DNA of 64,000 nucleotides from Haloplanus sp. CK5-1 (GCF_037201915.1 NZ_CP147505.1:868001-932000); one strand, 5' to 3'. Positions 44,396 to 53,210 are shown, numbered from the stretch's first letter. Notes: generated by a model not told the origin, from the letters alone. A program made the numbers and translations.

Positions 44396-45001
44396 CTACG
44401 ACGATTCCTCTCGGTACTCCCCGAGGCGAGACTGATCGCCCCCCGCGGCACCCACCAGATCGGCCGCCGTCGCGATGGCCGCTTCGAACGCGTCACGCTG
44501 GCTCCCGTCGTACAGCGTCGCCGCCGGATGGAGACAGACGAGTACCCGTCGCCGCCGACCGCCGATCCGCGCGTCGACCACCGACCCCGCCTCCCGGGTG
44601 ACCGCCACCGCGCGGTCGAGTAGGCGCTCGCCCGGCACCTTCCCCAGCGTGACGACGAGGTCCGGATCGACGCCCTCGATCTCGCGTTCCAGAAACCCCG
44701 CGCAGTTGTCGAGTTCCTCGACCCGCGGGTCGCGGTTCTCCGGCGGCCGGCACCGAACGCAGTTGGTGATGCGCACGTCGGCCCGGTCGAGTCCGGCGTC
44801 CCGGAGAGCGTCGTCGAGGACCGTCCCCGACCGGCCGACGAAGGGTTCGCCCCGTTCGTCCTCGGTCGCACCGGGCCCCTCCCCGACGAACAGGAGGGCG
44901 GCGTCGTCCGGTCCGACCCCGTTGACGATCCGACTCCGCGACTCGACGAGCGCCGGGCACCGCTCACAGGCACACACGTCGGCTCCGTCGGTGTCGACCA
45001 T
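44396..45001 (-). CDS. udg: uracil-DNA glycosylase, family 4-like (Fe-S)
   Basis: The protein is 201 residues. It removes uracil from DNA. The N-terminal cysteines (CACERCPALVESR) and later NCVRCRPPENRDP supply iron-sulfur ligands. The active-site loop GEGPGATEDERGEPFVG (about 40-56) and the late HPAA motif are family 4/5 signatures. It is the third gene behind DUF5786 and DUF99 on the same strand. The DUF99 family is related to endonuclease V, so the trio may be a repair unit. Confidence 0.93.
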   Translation of the reverse strand: MVDTDGADVCACERCPALVESRSRIVNGVGPDDAALLFVGEGPGATEDERGEPFVGRSGTVLDDALRDAGLDRADVRITNCVRCRPPENRDPRVEELDNCAGFLEREIEGVDPDLVVTLGKVPGERLLDRAVAVTREAGSVVDARIGGRRRRVLVCLHPAATLYDGSQRDAFEAAIATAADLVGAAGGDQSRLGEYREESS

Positions 45002-45025
45002 ACCGAAACCCCGGGGGCCGTCGGC

Positions 45026-45601
45026 TTAAGCCTCCTCGTCCACGCCACCCCGGAACCGCCGGGCGGCCCGCGCCCCGAGTCGCGCCACGCGAAGCGGTTC
45101 GGGCCGACCGCCCTCGGGTGTGAACGCGCGGACCAGTTCCGCCGCTCGGTCCCCGTCGACACCGACAGCCCGGACGTACACCGTCTCGCCGTTCACGTCG
45201 AGTCGGCGGCGCGGCGGCTGATCGCGGTACGTGGACAGCCGACGGTCCAGCGCGTCATCGGAGAACGCCTCGCGGAGCGCCGGTTCGAGTCCGGGACTCG
45301 ACTCGAAGGACACCGAGAGCACGGGACGGTCCGTCGCCGCCGAGAGTCCGTGCAGGTCGACGACGTTGAACCACGCGGGAGCGATACCGGAGAGCAGGAT
45401 CCAGCGGACGTCGTCGCGCCCCACTCGGTCGTGGAGCGACACGAGGGTGTCGGTGGCGTCGGTCCCGCCGACGGAACACGATCCGAACCCGAACCCATCG
45501 ACGACGCGGTCCGCCCGAACGACGGCCCCGCAGAGCACGCTTCGCTCGTCGTCGCCGGCGAACGACTCGGCGATGCCGAGCGAACGCGCCCCCGCCTTCA
45601 C
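45026..45601 (-). CDS. DUF99 family protein (endonuclease V-related)
   Basis: The protein is 191 residues from a GTG. The DUF99 pattern is visible: LGIAESFAGDD at the N-terminus, then the GTDATD segment, and ILLSGIAPAWFNVVDLHGLS in the middle. The family is distantly related to endonuclease V, which cuts DNA or RNA at inosine, and its function in archaea is mostly unproven. The start overlaps the DUF5786 stop in a GTGA, and udg starts 24 bases after the end, so the three are one operon. Confidence 0.87.
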   Translation of the reverse strand: MKAGARSLGIAESFAGDDERSVLCGAVVRADRVVDGFGFGSCSVGGTDATDTLVSLHDRVGRDDVRWILLSGIAPAWFNVVDLHGLSAATDRPVLSVSFESSPGLEPALREAFSDDALDRRLSTYRDQPPRRRLDVNGETVYVRAVGVDGDRAAELVRAFTPEGGRPEPLRVARLGARAARRFRGGVDEEA

Positions 45602-45774
45602 TCGTCTTTGATGTCTTCGAGACGGTCCAGCAGTTCGTCGTTCGACGCGCCGATTTCGAACTCGACCGATCCGCTGTGGTCGGCCTCGGACGTTTCGACC
45701 CCCTCGTTGTCGTCGAGGTCGGCGTCTAGCTCCTGGTTCTCCTGTTCGGATTCATCGTAACTTCCGAAGCCCAT
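45598..45774 (-). CDS. DUF5786-family small acidic protein
   Basis: The protein is 58 residues and starts MGFGSYDESEQ, a pattern I recognise from the haloarchaeal DUF5786 family. The whole protein is very acidic, and the C-terminal part (SNDELLDRLEDIKDE) is a predicted helix. The function is unknown. It is the first gene of the DUF5786-DUF99-udg operon and is divergent from the MBL-fold gene. Confidence 0.8.
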   Translation of the reverse strand: MGFGSYDESEQENQELDADLDDNEGVETSEADHSGSVEFEIGASNDELLDRLEDIKDE

Positions 45775-45862
45775 ACGTGTGGGACTAATGGACGCACGTT
45801 CAAAAAAGTGTACCCGGGGGGCGACCGGCCGGTTTTTGTCGACGCCGCGCCCTCGTGTGGGT

Positions 45863-46474
45863 ATGGCCGTCGTCAACGTCACAGCCGACGCCGAGGAGTT
45901 CACCTGCAACGCCTACCTGCTCACGGGCGAGAACCCGGCGCTCGTCGACGCCGGCACGATGCCCGGGGTGGTGGAGGTGGTCGAGGACCACGTCGACGAC
46001 CTGGAGACGGTGGTGCTCACCCACCAGCACGCCGACCACGTCGGTGAGTTGGACGCCGTCGTCGACGCGTTCGATCCCGAGGTGTACGCGTACGCCGACC
46101 ATCCGCTGCGGGACCACGGCCTCGCTGACGGCGGGACGGTCACCCTCGACGGCGAGACGTTCGAGGCAGTCTACACGCCCGGTCACGCCGACGACCACGT
46201 CTCGCTGGTCGGCGACCGGACGCTGTTCAGCGGCGACGTGGTCGTCTACAACGACGGCGCGTTCGACGACGGGAGTTTCGGCCGGACGGACATGGCCGGG
46301 CAGTCGCGCGAACGGTTGATCGGGAGTCTGGAGACGCTACTGGAGCGGCTTCCGGAGACGGTCGAGTCGATGTACGCCGGCCACGGCGACCCGTTCCACG
46401 CCGACGAGGAGAGCGTGCGGACGGTGATCGAACGGGCGCTCTCGCGGGCCGAGCGTCGAGAACCGAAGTACTAG
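45863..46474 (+). CDS. metallo-beta-lactamase fold hydrolase
   Basis: The protein is 203 residues. The metal site is clear: [11 protein letters not shown] (about residues 53-63), then a His in [11 protein letters not shown], an Asp in [10 protein letters not shown], and a late GHGDPF. The length and motifs fit the glyoxalase II-like group. The substrate is unknown. The start at ATG 45863 lies about 30 bases after GGTTTTTGTC, a TATA-like element. Confidence 0.9.
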   Translation: MAVVNVTADAEEFTCNAYLLTGENPALVDAGTMPGVVEVVEDHVDDLETVVLTHQHADHVGELDAVVDAFDPEVYAYADHPLRDHGLADGGTVTLDGETFEAVYTPGHADDHVSLVGDRTLFSGDVVVYNDGAFDDGSFGRTDMAGQSRERLIGSLETLLERLPETVESMYAGHGDPFHADEESVRTVIERALSRAERREPKY

Positions 46475-46620
46475 GCGCTGCGTCGCTCTTTGGCCTTGGG
46501 TCGGAGCTTCTTGTAGCCACACTTCCGGCAGCTCTCGGCCCGGGCCGCGTTGCGTGCGTTACACCGCATGCAGATCTGTTTGTCGAGCATCCGCTTTTCC
46601 GCCGCCTCGAACTTAGCCAT
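46471..46620 (-). CDS. rpl40e: ribosomal protein eL40
   Basis: The protein is 49 residues. CMRC and CRKC enclose a basic loop ([18 protein letters not shown]), the zinc-ribbon of the large-subunit protein eL40. The tail KAKERRSA is basic, in contrast to the acidic proteome, as expected for rRNA contacts. It converges on the MBL-fold gene, overlapping it by 4 bases. Confidence 0.95.
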   Translation of the reverse strand: MAKFEAAEKRMLDKQICMRCNARNAARAESCRKCGYKKLRPKAKERRSA

Positions 46621-46720
46621 ACGCCACGGTTTCCGGGCGACAGATATAACGCTTGCGAGTGTCCCCGAGCGACGGCGGCCACAACACAAGCGTTTAGACG
46701 GCCGGTGGAGTAGTTCATCT

Positions 46721-47176
46721 ATGGCGAACTGTCCACTCGCCGACGACTGCCCCAGTTTCTCCGAGCGCATTCAGGGGATGGGGTGTCAGCACTACGGCGA
46801 CCGCGGGGGGGCGGAGTGGTGTAACCACTACGATATGCCCATCTCCGACCTGAAACAGCAACCGGTGAAACCGGGTGAGGAACTCGTCGTCGAGGTGACC
46901 GACATCCACGAGAGCGGCGCGGGCGTCGGCCGCACCGAGGACGGCTTCATCGTCCTCGTCGACGGGACGCTCCCGCCGGCCCGCGCCCGCGTCCGCGTCG
47001 ACCGGGTGAAGGCGAACCACGCGACGGCCGCGGAGGTCGAGCGACTTCCGGACGACGAGGACGCCGAGGATGACGTCGAGGCCGAGACCGGCGTGGACGA
47101 CGACGACGAGGACGCCGCCGACGACTCCGGGCGGCCCGAGCAGTTGGGCAGCCGGGACAACTTCTGGGGCGGTTGA
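46721..47176 (+). CDS. TRAM-domain protein with N-terminal cysteine motif
   Basis: The protein is 151 residues. The N-terminus holds four cysteines ([20 protein letters not shown]) that may bind metal. A TRAM domain follows (about 50-100, [20 protein letters not shown]), a small RNA-binding barrel. The remaining 45 residues are an acidic tail ending DNFWGG. A role in RNA binding, for example cold-shock-like, is expected from the domain; the details are unknown. TAGTTCATC lies just upstream. Confidence 0.85.
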   Translation: MANCPLADDCPSFSERIQGMGCQHYGDRGGAEWCNHYDMPISDLKQQPVKPGEELVVEVTDIHESGAGVGRTEDGFIVLVDGTLPPARARVRVDRVKANHATAAEVERLPDDEDAEDDVEAETGVDDDDEDAADDSGRPEQLGSRDNFWGG

Positions 47177-47252
47177 GCGGCGACGCCGGAGGGATGTCGG
47201 CGGTGGACAGTCCGAAGTGTACCTTTTAGGGGCCAAGCATCTACGGTGGAGT

Positions 47253-47720
47253 ATGGACGACGACCCGGACGCGGACGCGCTGCTCGAACGCGCCGGCTTC
47301 GACCCCGAGGAGAGCGTGCTGACCCGTCGGCAGGCCGAAGTGCTCGCGCTTCGCGAGCGGGACGTTCGACAGTCGACCATCGCCGACCGACTCGGCACCT
47401 CGCGCGCCAACGTCTCCAGCATCGAGTCGAGCGCGCGGGACAACGTGGCGAAGGCCCGGGAGACGGTCGCCTTCGCCGAGGCACTGACCGCGCCGGTTCG
47501 CGTCGAGGTCGACGAGGAGACCGACCTCTACGACGTGCCCAAACTCGTCTACGACGCCTGTGACGCCGCGGGCGTCAAGGTGAACCACACGGCCCCGGAT
47601 CTGATGAAACTCGTCAGCGACGAGGCCGGCGACGCGGTCGTGGGCCGCGAGATTCAGGCTCCGTTGCTCGTCGGCGTCACGACGGACGGCACCGTCCGTG
47701 TCCGCCAGTCGACCAACTAG
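47253..47720 (+). CDS. Tfx-family DNA-binding protein
   Basis: The protein is 155 residues. Residues about 20-60 hold a sigma-70-like helix-turn-helix (LTRRQAEVLALRERDVRQS then IADRLGTSRANVSSIE). The C-terminal 75 residues are the conserved Tfx partner region. Tfx in Methanothermobacter binds the promoter of a molybdenum formylmethanofuran dehydrogenase operon; the target in haloarchaea is unknown. A TATA-like CCTTTTAGG lies 29 bases before the ATG. The end overlaps the next, convergent gene by 4 bases. Confidence 0.88.
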   Translation: MDDDPDADALLERAGFDPEESVLTRRQAEVLALRERDVRQSTIADRLGTSRANVSSIESSARDNVAKARETVAFAEALTAPVRVEVDEETDLYDVPKLVYDACDAAGVKVNHTAPDLMKLVSDEAGDAVVGREIQAPLLVGVTTDGTVRVRQSTN

Positions 47721-48730
47721 AACTCCCCGCGTCGCTCCAGTTTTGCGACCAGGTCGCGGACACGCTGTGCCTCCTCGGTCGGCACTACGAGCACGCGGTC
47801 GTCGTACGCCGCCACGGTCAGCCCCTCGACGCCGACCAGCGACACGTGGACGTCGTCGCCGGCGACGAGGTTGTCCGACGCGTCGACGGTCACGGTCTCG
47901 GCGTCGCCGGCGACGACCGTGCCGTCCTCGTCGGCCGGGAGGCATCGACGCAGGGCGTCCCACGCCCCGAGGTCGTCCCACTCGACGGCGAGTGGCACGA
48001 CGACCACGTCTTCGGCTCGTTCGAACACCGCGTGGTCGACGCTCACCGGGTCGACGGCCTCGAACCCCGCCGCGGCGTCACCGCGATCCAGCGCCTCGAC
48101 GAGGGGGGCGAGCGGCGTCGATCGCGCCGCCGACAGGAACGCCTCGGGCGTCCACGCGAAGACGCCGCCGTTCCAGTAGTAGCCCGCCTCGACGTACCGG
48201 CGGGCGGTGTCGGCCTCCGGTTTCTCGTGAAAGGCGGCCACGTCGGCGTGGTCACCGCGGTCGGTTCCCGGTTCGACGTAGCCGTACCCCGTCTCCGGGC
48301 GCGTGGGTTCGACACCGAACGTGACGAGCGATCCCCTCTCTGCGGCCACCCGACACCCCCGTCGTGCCGGCGTCTCGAAGTCGCCGTCGACGTGGTGGTC
48401 GCTCGGCACCGCGAGCACCACGGGGTCGTCGAACTGCTCCCGGACGTGGTGGGTGGCGTACGCGAGGGCCGGACCGGTGTCGCGCCCGGCGGGTTCGACG
48501 ACGACGGTGGCTTCCGGGACGGCCTCGCGCACGGCATCGGCGATCTCCGGGCGCGTCGAGACCACCACCTCGTCGGCGAAGTCGACGCGGGCGACGGTGC
48601 GTTCGAGCAGTGACACGTCCTCCGTCCCACCCAGCGAGAGTAGTTGCTTGGGGCGGTCGCTCCGACTCGCGGGGTAGAGCCGCGACCCGGTCCCGCCGGC
48701 GAGCACCACCGCGATCAGCGGTCGATCCAT
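47717..48730 (-). CDS. manC: mannose-1-phosphate guanylyltransferase
   Basis: The protein is 337 residues. It makes GDP-mannose from mannose-1-phosphate and GTP. The nucleotide-binding LAGGTGSRLYPASRSDRPKQ lies near residues 10-30, the PSDHH motif follows, then FGVEPTRPETGYGYVE (about 140-155), FHEKP, and the late VEWDDLGAW, all typical. There is no C-terminal isomerase domain, so it is the short form. It probably feeds glycosylation or exopolysaccharide. No other sugar genes are adjacent. Confidence 0.92.
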   Translation of the reverse strand: MDRPLIAVVLAGGTGSRLYPASRSDRPKQLLSLGGTEDVSLLERTVARVDFADEVVVSTRPEIADAVREAVPEATVVVEPAGRDTGPALAYATHHVREQFDDPVVLAVPSDHHVDGDFETPARRGCRVAAERGSLVTFGVEPTRPETGYGYVEPGTDRGDHADVAAFHEKPEADTARRYVEAGYYWNGGVFAWTPEAFLSAARSTPLAPLVEALDRGDAAAGFEAVDPVSVDHAVFERAEDVVVVPLAVEWDDLGAWDALRRCLPADEDGTVVAGDAETVTVDASDNLVAGDDVHVSLVGVEGLTVAAYDDRVLVVPTEEAQRVRDLVAKLERRGEF

Positions 48731-48772
48731 GCCCGACACTGGGTCGCCGGTCGGAGAAAAGCCACCGGTCGC

Positions 48773-49045
48773 TCACCACGTCTCGACGACGCCCTCGCGG
48801 ACGTCCTCGGCACAGCCCTCACAGTCGGGGTGACCGGCCTCGAAGCAGTCGGGTCGTCCCTCGTCGTCGAGGGCGACGGCCCGCCGGTCGGCCTCGCGCC
48901 GGCAGACGATGCGGACCTTCCCCGCCTCGTCTTTCGGGAAATCGCTCTCGACGCGTCCCGCCCGGTAGGCCCGGCGGGCCTCGGCGTAGCGGCGGCCGGC
49001 CGAGCGGAAGGTCGTCCGCACGAACCGTTCCAGCCGGTCGTCCAT
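48773..49045 (-). CDS. conserved small haloarchaeal protein with cysteine-rich end
   Basis: The protein is 90 residues. The first 40 are basic for a haloarchaeal protein (RTTFRSAGRRYAEARRAYRAG). The second half has CRREADRRAV and then CFEAGHPDCEGCAEDV, with four cysteines and a histidine that could bind zinc. I do not recognise a characterised family. It is divergent from the RPA operon and follows 42 bases behind (upstream of) the ManC start. Confidence 0.65.
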   Translation of the reverse strand: MDDRLERFVRTTFRSAGRRYAEARRAYRAGRVESDFPKDEAGKVRIVCRREADRRAVALDDEGRPDCFEAGHPDCEGCAEDVREGVVETW

Positions 49046-49144
49046 ACCCCGGCTCGGGCCGCGAGGCTCAAAGATCCGTCGCCGCCGGTACTCGGGACGA
49101 CGCGGTGGAGTCGCCGGATTACAGTTTCGCTCCGCTCGGCGAAC

Positions 49145-49153
49145 TTTTTATAT
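49145..49153 (+). promoter_or_regulatory. TATA box of the RPA operon
   Basis: TTTTTATAT is a strong TATA element 61 bases before the RPA start. A transcript would begin near 49175 and carry a leader of about 40 bases, so the RPA gene is probably leadered. The accessory gene follows one base after RPA and shares the transcript. Confidence 0.6.
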
Positions 49154-49213
49154 CACGGGGCACCAACCACCGTGTGCCTCCCGACGAGAACAACACGGAG
49201 GCGACTGAAACCA

Positions 49214-50143
49214 ATGACGGATTTACAGACCCACGCGGAGGACATCGTAGCGCAGTTTTCGGACCACCTCGACCTCGCGGTCGACGACGTCGAGGAGCGA
49301 CTCGACAACCTCGTCAACGAGTACCGGGTTCCGGTAGACGAGGCCCGCCGCAGCGTCGTGAACAGTTATCTCGACGAGGCGGGGCTGGAGCGGGACGCAC
49401 TCGGCGGCGGCGACAACGCGTCGGTCGGCCTCGCCGAAATCGACCAAGACGAACAGTGGCTGGACGTGACCGCGAAGGTCGTCGAACTCTGGGAGGCACG
49501 GAGCGACTCCGTGGCACAGGTCGGCTTGCTGGGCGACGAGTCGGGCACGACCAAGTTCGTCGCCTTCGAGAGCTCCGACCTCCCAAAACTTGAGGAAGAG
49601 AGCGTTTACCGGCTGGAGAACCTCGTCACCGACGAGTACCAGGGCAACTTCTCGGTGAAGCTCAACCGGACGACGACGATCACCGAGGTCGACGACGAGA
49701 TCGAGGTCGGCGACGACGCCGAGACCGTTGAGGGCGCACTGGTCGACATCCAGAGCGGGAGCGGCCTGATCAAGCGCTGTCCCGAGGAGGGCTGTACGCG
49801 GGTCCTCCAGAACGGCCGGTGTTCGGAACACGGCGACGTCGAGGGCGAGTTCGACCTCCGGATCAAGGGCGTCCTCGACGACGGCGAGTCCGTCCACGAG
49901 GTGATCTTCGACCGTGAGAGCACCGAGGCACTCACCGGGACGACCTTGGAGGAGGCAAAGGACATGGCGATGGACGCACTCGACACGACCGTCGTCGTCG
50001 ACGAGATGCGCGGGGGCGTCCTCGGCCGGTACTACCGGGTGAGCGGCCCGCAGTTCGGCCGGTACGTCCTAGTCGACGAGTTCGAGCGACTGAGCGATCC
50101 GGTCGACGCCGAGGCGGCCCTCATCGAAGCGAGGTCGATCTAA
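49214..50143 (+). CDS. rpa3: replication protein A, single-strand DNA binding (RPA3-type)
   Basis: The protein is 309 residues. It coats single-stranded DNA in replication and repair. It has an N-terminal helical part, an OB fold at about 75-160 (WLDVTAKVVELWE), and a second OB region containing a zinc finger (CPEEGCTRVLQNGRCSEHG, Cys-x4-Cys-x7-Cys-x2-His). In Haloferax the rpa3 gene encodes a protein of about this length and is paired with an rpap3 partner, as here. The assignment to the rpa3 rather than the rpa1 type rests on length and pairing. Confidence 0.9.
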   Translation: MTDLQTHAEDIVAQFSDHLDLAVDDVEERLDNLVNEYRVPVDEARRSVVNSYLDEAGLERDALGGGDNASVGLAEIDQDEQWLDVTAKVVELWEARSDSVAQVGLLGDESGTTKFVAFESSDLPKLEEESVYRLENLVTDEYQGNFSVKLNRTTTITEVDDEIEVGDDAETVEGALVDIQSGSGLIKRCPEEGCTRVLQNGRCSEHGDVEGEFDLRIKGVLDDGESVHEVIFDRESTEALTGTTLEEAKDMAMDALDTTVVVDEMRGGVLGRYYRVSGPQFGRYVLVDEFERLSDPVDAEAALIEARSI

Positions 50144-50144
50144 C

Positions 50145-50750
50145 ATGAGCCAGGCACCCACCCGCGAAGTCGCGCGACGCGTCTTTGCCCGCGAGTTCAA
50201 CGACGCGAGTCACACGTTCAAGGAGTCCGACGACGAACGCGCACCCGTCTACCTCCTCCTCCCGACGGGCGAGCGCGCGAACCGCGTGTTCCTCGTCGGC
50301 ACGCTGACCGAGAAGGAGGACGTCGGCGAGGACGACGAGTACTGGCGGGGCCGCATCGTCGACCCTACGGGGACCTTCTTCGTCTACGCCGGGCAGTACC
50401 AACCGGACGCGGCGTCGACGCTCCGGGACCTCGAACCGCCCGCGTACGTCTCCGTCGTCGGCAAGCCCCGAACCTACGAGACGGACGACGGCAGCGTCAA
50501 CGTCTCCGTGCGGCCGGAGTCGATCACGGCCGTCGACGCCACCACGCGGGACCGCTGGGTCGTCGAGGCGGCGACCCGGACGCTCGAACGCGTCGCCGCG
50601 TTCGACGACGAGGGCAACGAGTACGCCCGCATGGCCCGCGAGGAGTACGATCTCTCGGTCGACGACTACCGCGAGACGGCACTCGCCGCGCTCGAAGGCC
50701 TCGACGAGACGGACGAACTCGGCGGCGACGCCACGCCGGCCGAGACCTGA
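50145..50750 (+). CDS. rpap3: RPA-associated protein (RPAP3-type)
   Basis: The protein is 201 residues and starts one base after the rpa3 stop. The pattern REVARRVFAREFNDASHTF at the N-terminus, then the OB-fold-like WRGRIVDPTGTFFVYAGQY, matches the COG3390 partner of haloarchaeal RPA. It is needed for RPA function in Haloferax and interacts only with its cognate RPA. The last 25 residues are an acidic tail. The tight coupling supports a stable complex. Confidence 0.9.
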   Translation: MSQAPTREVARRVFAREFNDASHTFKESDDERAPVYLLLPTGERANRVFLVGTLTEKEDVGEDDEYWRGRIVDPTGTFFVYAGQYQPDAASTLRDLEPPAYVSVVGKPRTYETDDGSVNVSVRPESITAVDATTRDRWVVEAATRTLERVAAFDDEGNEYARMAREEYDLSVDDYRETALAALEGLDETDELGGDATPAET

Positions 50751-50852
50751 CACCCCGGCCCGGTTCGACCGGCGTGTTCGTCGTCCCCACTCCCCGTCAT
50801 TCCAGCGTCTGACAAACCGTTAAGTGAGTCGGGCCACGATGCCGTGGTGACA

Positions 50853-51260
50853 ATGGGCAACAAAAACAAAACCATCTCGTTTCGCGTCAACGAGGACGCG
50901 TTCGAGACGCTCCGTGAAATCGCCGAAGAGCGTGATCTCTCCCTCTCGGCGGTGTTTCGCGACTACGTCGACATGCTCGTTGCCCACGACGGACAGGTCC
51001 AAGTCGTCCCCGAACACGAACTCGAAGGCGGTTCGGGCGACGGCACCAGTTTCCCGCCGAAGGTGGAGGTGCCAAAGAGCTTCGTCCGGGAGCACGAACG
51101 CCTCGAACTTGAAGCCGAGCATCTGCGCGAACAACTCGACGAGCACAAGCGCTACGTCAACCACCTGCGGGAACAGTTGGAGGAGGGCGGCGAGGACGTC
51201 ATCCAACTCGAGGACCTCGACGGCGGCGAGTCGGACGAACCGTCTTTCAGACTAGGCTGA
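50853..51260 (+). CDS. ribbon-helix-helix protein with coiled-coil tail
   Basis: The protein is 135 residues from the ATG at 50853. Residues about 4-50 form a ribbon-helix-helix (ISFRVNEDAFETLREIAEER). After a flexible segment, residues about 85-120 form a coiled coil (LELEAEHLREQLDEHKRYV). RHH proteins bind DNA as dimers and usually act as repressors. The long form with a coiled coil recalls the haloarchaeal CdrL-type regulator of cell division, but I cannot assign it to that on sequence alone. The 3' end overlaps the convergent gene by 9 bases. Confidence 0.82.
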   Translation: MGNKNKTISFRVNEDAFETLREIAEERDLSLSAVFRDYVDMLVAHDGQVQVVPEHELEGGSGDGTSFPPKVEVPKSFVREHERLELEAEHLREQLDEHKRYVNHLREQLEEGGEDVIQLEDLDGGESDEPSFRLG

Positions 51261-51707
51261 CAGCGTTCGGCGCGCCTCGGCGGCGCGCCGCTCCATCTCG
51301 TCGTCCCCTTCGACGGCGGCCAGCGACTCGACCGCTTCAAGCCGTCGCACCGCTCGATCCAGAAAGGAGAGTACGTCGCCCGGGTAGGCGTACAGCATGT
51401 ACTCGTCGGTCATCACGTCGACGATGGCGTCGGGGCCCATCCCCTGTGCCCGGAGGTCGAGCAGATAGCGGATGAACTGGCGTTCGGGGTAGCCGGTGTA
51501 GATGTCGTCGGCATCCGCACAGTCGAGGAAGTCGCCGGCAAAATCCAGCAGTCGGTCCCGGGTGGCGTCGTCGAGTTTGGCGAGGCCGTCGCCGCTGTAG
51601 AGTACCTCCATCGTCGCCCCCTTGAACGCGCCCTTGGGGATGGACGTGTCCAACTGGGAGACGATCTGGCGGTGGTTCTTCAGGTAGATCTTGTCGGTGA
51701 TGGCCAC
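51252..51707 (-). CDS. conserved haloarchaeal protein of unknown function
   Basis: The protein is 151 residues from the GTG at 51707, giving the natural start MAITDKIYLKNHRQI. It is mostly helical, acidic, and without motifs, cysteine pairs or membrane helices. The pattern FLDCADADDIYTGYPERQFIRYLLD in the middle may be a family signature, but I do not recognise it. It is the last core gene before the tRNA-His. Confidence 0.65.
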   Translation of the reverse strand: MAITDKIYLKNHRQIVSQLDTSIPKGAFKGATMEVLYSGDGLAKLDDATRDRLLDFAGDFLDCADADDIYTGYPERQFIRYLLDLRAQGMGPDAIVDVMTDEYMLYAYPGDVLSFLDRAVRRLEAVESLAAVEGDDEMERRAAEARRTLSA

Positions 51708-51822
51708 TGGCGGCGGGTAGGCCGCCCCGAGACTAAAACGTCCCGACTCGACCGTGTGCCCCCTCTCCACACCGGTCGCGAGTCGTAACCTACTTCACTC
51801 ACACCGCAGTACCGTGAGTCGT

Positions 51823-51895
51823 GTCCGGGTTAGGGTAGTGGTTATCCTTCAGCCTTGTGGAGGCTGAGACGCGGGTTCGATTCTCGCACCCGGAC
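51823..51895 (+). tRNA. tRNA-His (anticodon GTG), integration site
   Basis: The sequence starts with the extra G of tRNA-His (position -1), which pairs with C73 at 51895. The acceptor TCCGGGT pairs with ACCCGGA. The anticodon stem CAGCC/GGCTG holds loop TTGTGGA with anticodon GTG. The T arm GCGGG-TTCGATT-CTCGC is intact. A tyrosine recombinase gene begins 163 bases downstream and the GC content drops, so the 3' part of this tRNA is the likely attachment site of the element to the right. No second copy of the tRNA end is visible in the window. Confidence 0.96.
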
Positions 51896-51963
51896 TTGAT
51901 TTTTCGGTTCTCACCATCCTCTACCATCGGTTTTCGCTGTCGCCAATGGAGTGAACTGAACCA

Positions 51964-52062
51964 ATGCTCAAAGACAGCGGAGAAAGTACGAAGATACGAC
52001 CCGACGCCGTATTGCGATTAGCAACCTCTCGGGACAAATACAAATCAGGGGTGAACGCATGA
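51964..52062 (+). CDS. possible 32-residue protein coupled to the integrase
   Basis: An ATG at 51964 opens 32 codons (MLKDSGESTKIRPDAVLRLA and on to GVNA) whose stop overlaps the integrase start as ATGA. Such overlaps are usual between co-translated genes in this window. The product is basic and could be a directionality or regulatory peptide. There is no family match, and the length is short enough to arise by chance. Confidence 0.35.
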   Translation: MLKDSGESTKIRPDAVLRLATSRDKYKSGVNA

Positions 52063-53165
52063 GCCTTCCCGACGACGTTCCCCTCGTAATCAATCCTGAC
52101 CGCGAGTACCTCAATGCTCGCCAACTGGAAGACTACAGACAACACCGTGAAAACGTGCTTGAATGGCTGTATGCCAAAGGAAAGAACCCCGACCGACAGG
52201 AAGGCTACAGTCATGCTGTGACGCGTAATATGGCGTACCGCGTTAGCAAAATCTATCGCTGGTTGTGGGAGCGCAAAGGTCGTTACACGACGAACCTTTC
52301 CCACGACCACGCCGACGCCTACATTAGAGAACTCGCCGGAAAAGATTGGAAAAACTCGAACAAGGCACAGTACGTCAAAGCACTCAAGCGGCTATTCAAG
52401 TGGAAACGTCATGAGCGCAATAGCGACCAATGGGAACCAGAGATTACATTCCATCCGTCGTCAGAAGAATATCAACCACAGGATTTCTTCACTCTTAAAG
52501 AGCGAAAGCGACTCCGTGAGGCGTCCTTAGAATACGGGTCTGTCCCCGCCTACGGGAATCTTAGTCCCGAGGAACGGAGTCGATGGAAAGCGTATCTCGC
52601 ACAACGCTTCGAGAAGCCGAAAGACGAGGTGAAGCCCGATGATTGGGGACGAGCAAATTCGTGGAAGATTCCCTCACTTGTGGCGGTTAGTCTTGACGCT
52701 GGGTTTCGTCCTATCGAGGTGGAACGGACGACCGTCTCGTGGGTCGACACGCAAAATGCGGTGTTGCGAATCCCGAAAGACGAATCCTCGAAGAACCGCG
52801 AGAACTGGACAGTCAGTATCCGAAACCAGACAGCCCGTGCGCTGGCGAACTGGATACAGGAACGAGAGAACTACGCGAAGTACGATGATACCGACACCCT
52901 ATGGCTCACTCGGCGTGAAAATCCGTATCAGTCCGAGAGTCTGAACTACATCCTGAAGCGCCTTTGCGAAGAGGCTAACATCGACACGGCCAATCGCTCG
53001 CTGTCGTGGTATTCGATTAGACACTCTACCGGAACTTACCTAACCCACTTCGAGGATTTAGGTGCCGCGAAGGCCCAACTACGCCACAAGTCGGAACGGA
53101 CGACCATCAAGTACGATAACGCGCCGCTTGAAGAACGCCGGGACGCCCTTGATAAGATGGGGTGA
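52059..53165 (+). CDS. int: tyrosine recombinase/integrase of the element
   Basis: The protein is 368 residues. The N-terminal SAM-like binding domain ends near 130, and the catalytic domain begins near 165. The catalytic residues are visible: Arg in DAGFRPIEVE, a Lys in PKDESSKN, the SIRHSTGTY box with Arg and His, the LRHKSERTT segment, and the nucleophile Tyr in IKYDN. It should insert the element at the tRNA-His. Its codon use is less GC-rich than that of the core genes. Confidence 0.93.
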   Translation: MSLPDDVPLVINPDREYLNARQLEDYRQHRENVLEWLYAKGKNPDRQEGYSHAVTRNMAYRVSKIYRWLWERKGRYTTNLSHDHADAYIRELAGKDWKNSNKAQYVKALKRLFKWKRHERNSDQWEPEITFHPSSEEYQPQDFFTLKERKRLREASLEYGSVPAYGNLSPEERSRWKAYLAQRFEKPKDEVKPDDWGRANSWKIPSLVAVSLDAGFRPIEVERTTVSWVDTQNAVLRIPKDESSKNRENWTVSIRNQTARALANWIQERENYAKYDDTDTLWLTRRENPYQSESLNYILKRLCEEANIDTANRSLSWYSIRHSTGTYLTHFEDLGAAKAQLRHKSERTTIKYDNAPLEERRDALDKMG

Positions 53166-53210
53166 TACGCTCACCTGAACGTTTTACCCCGCTCGTTCGT
53201 ACCCCGTCAT

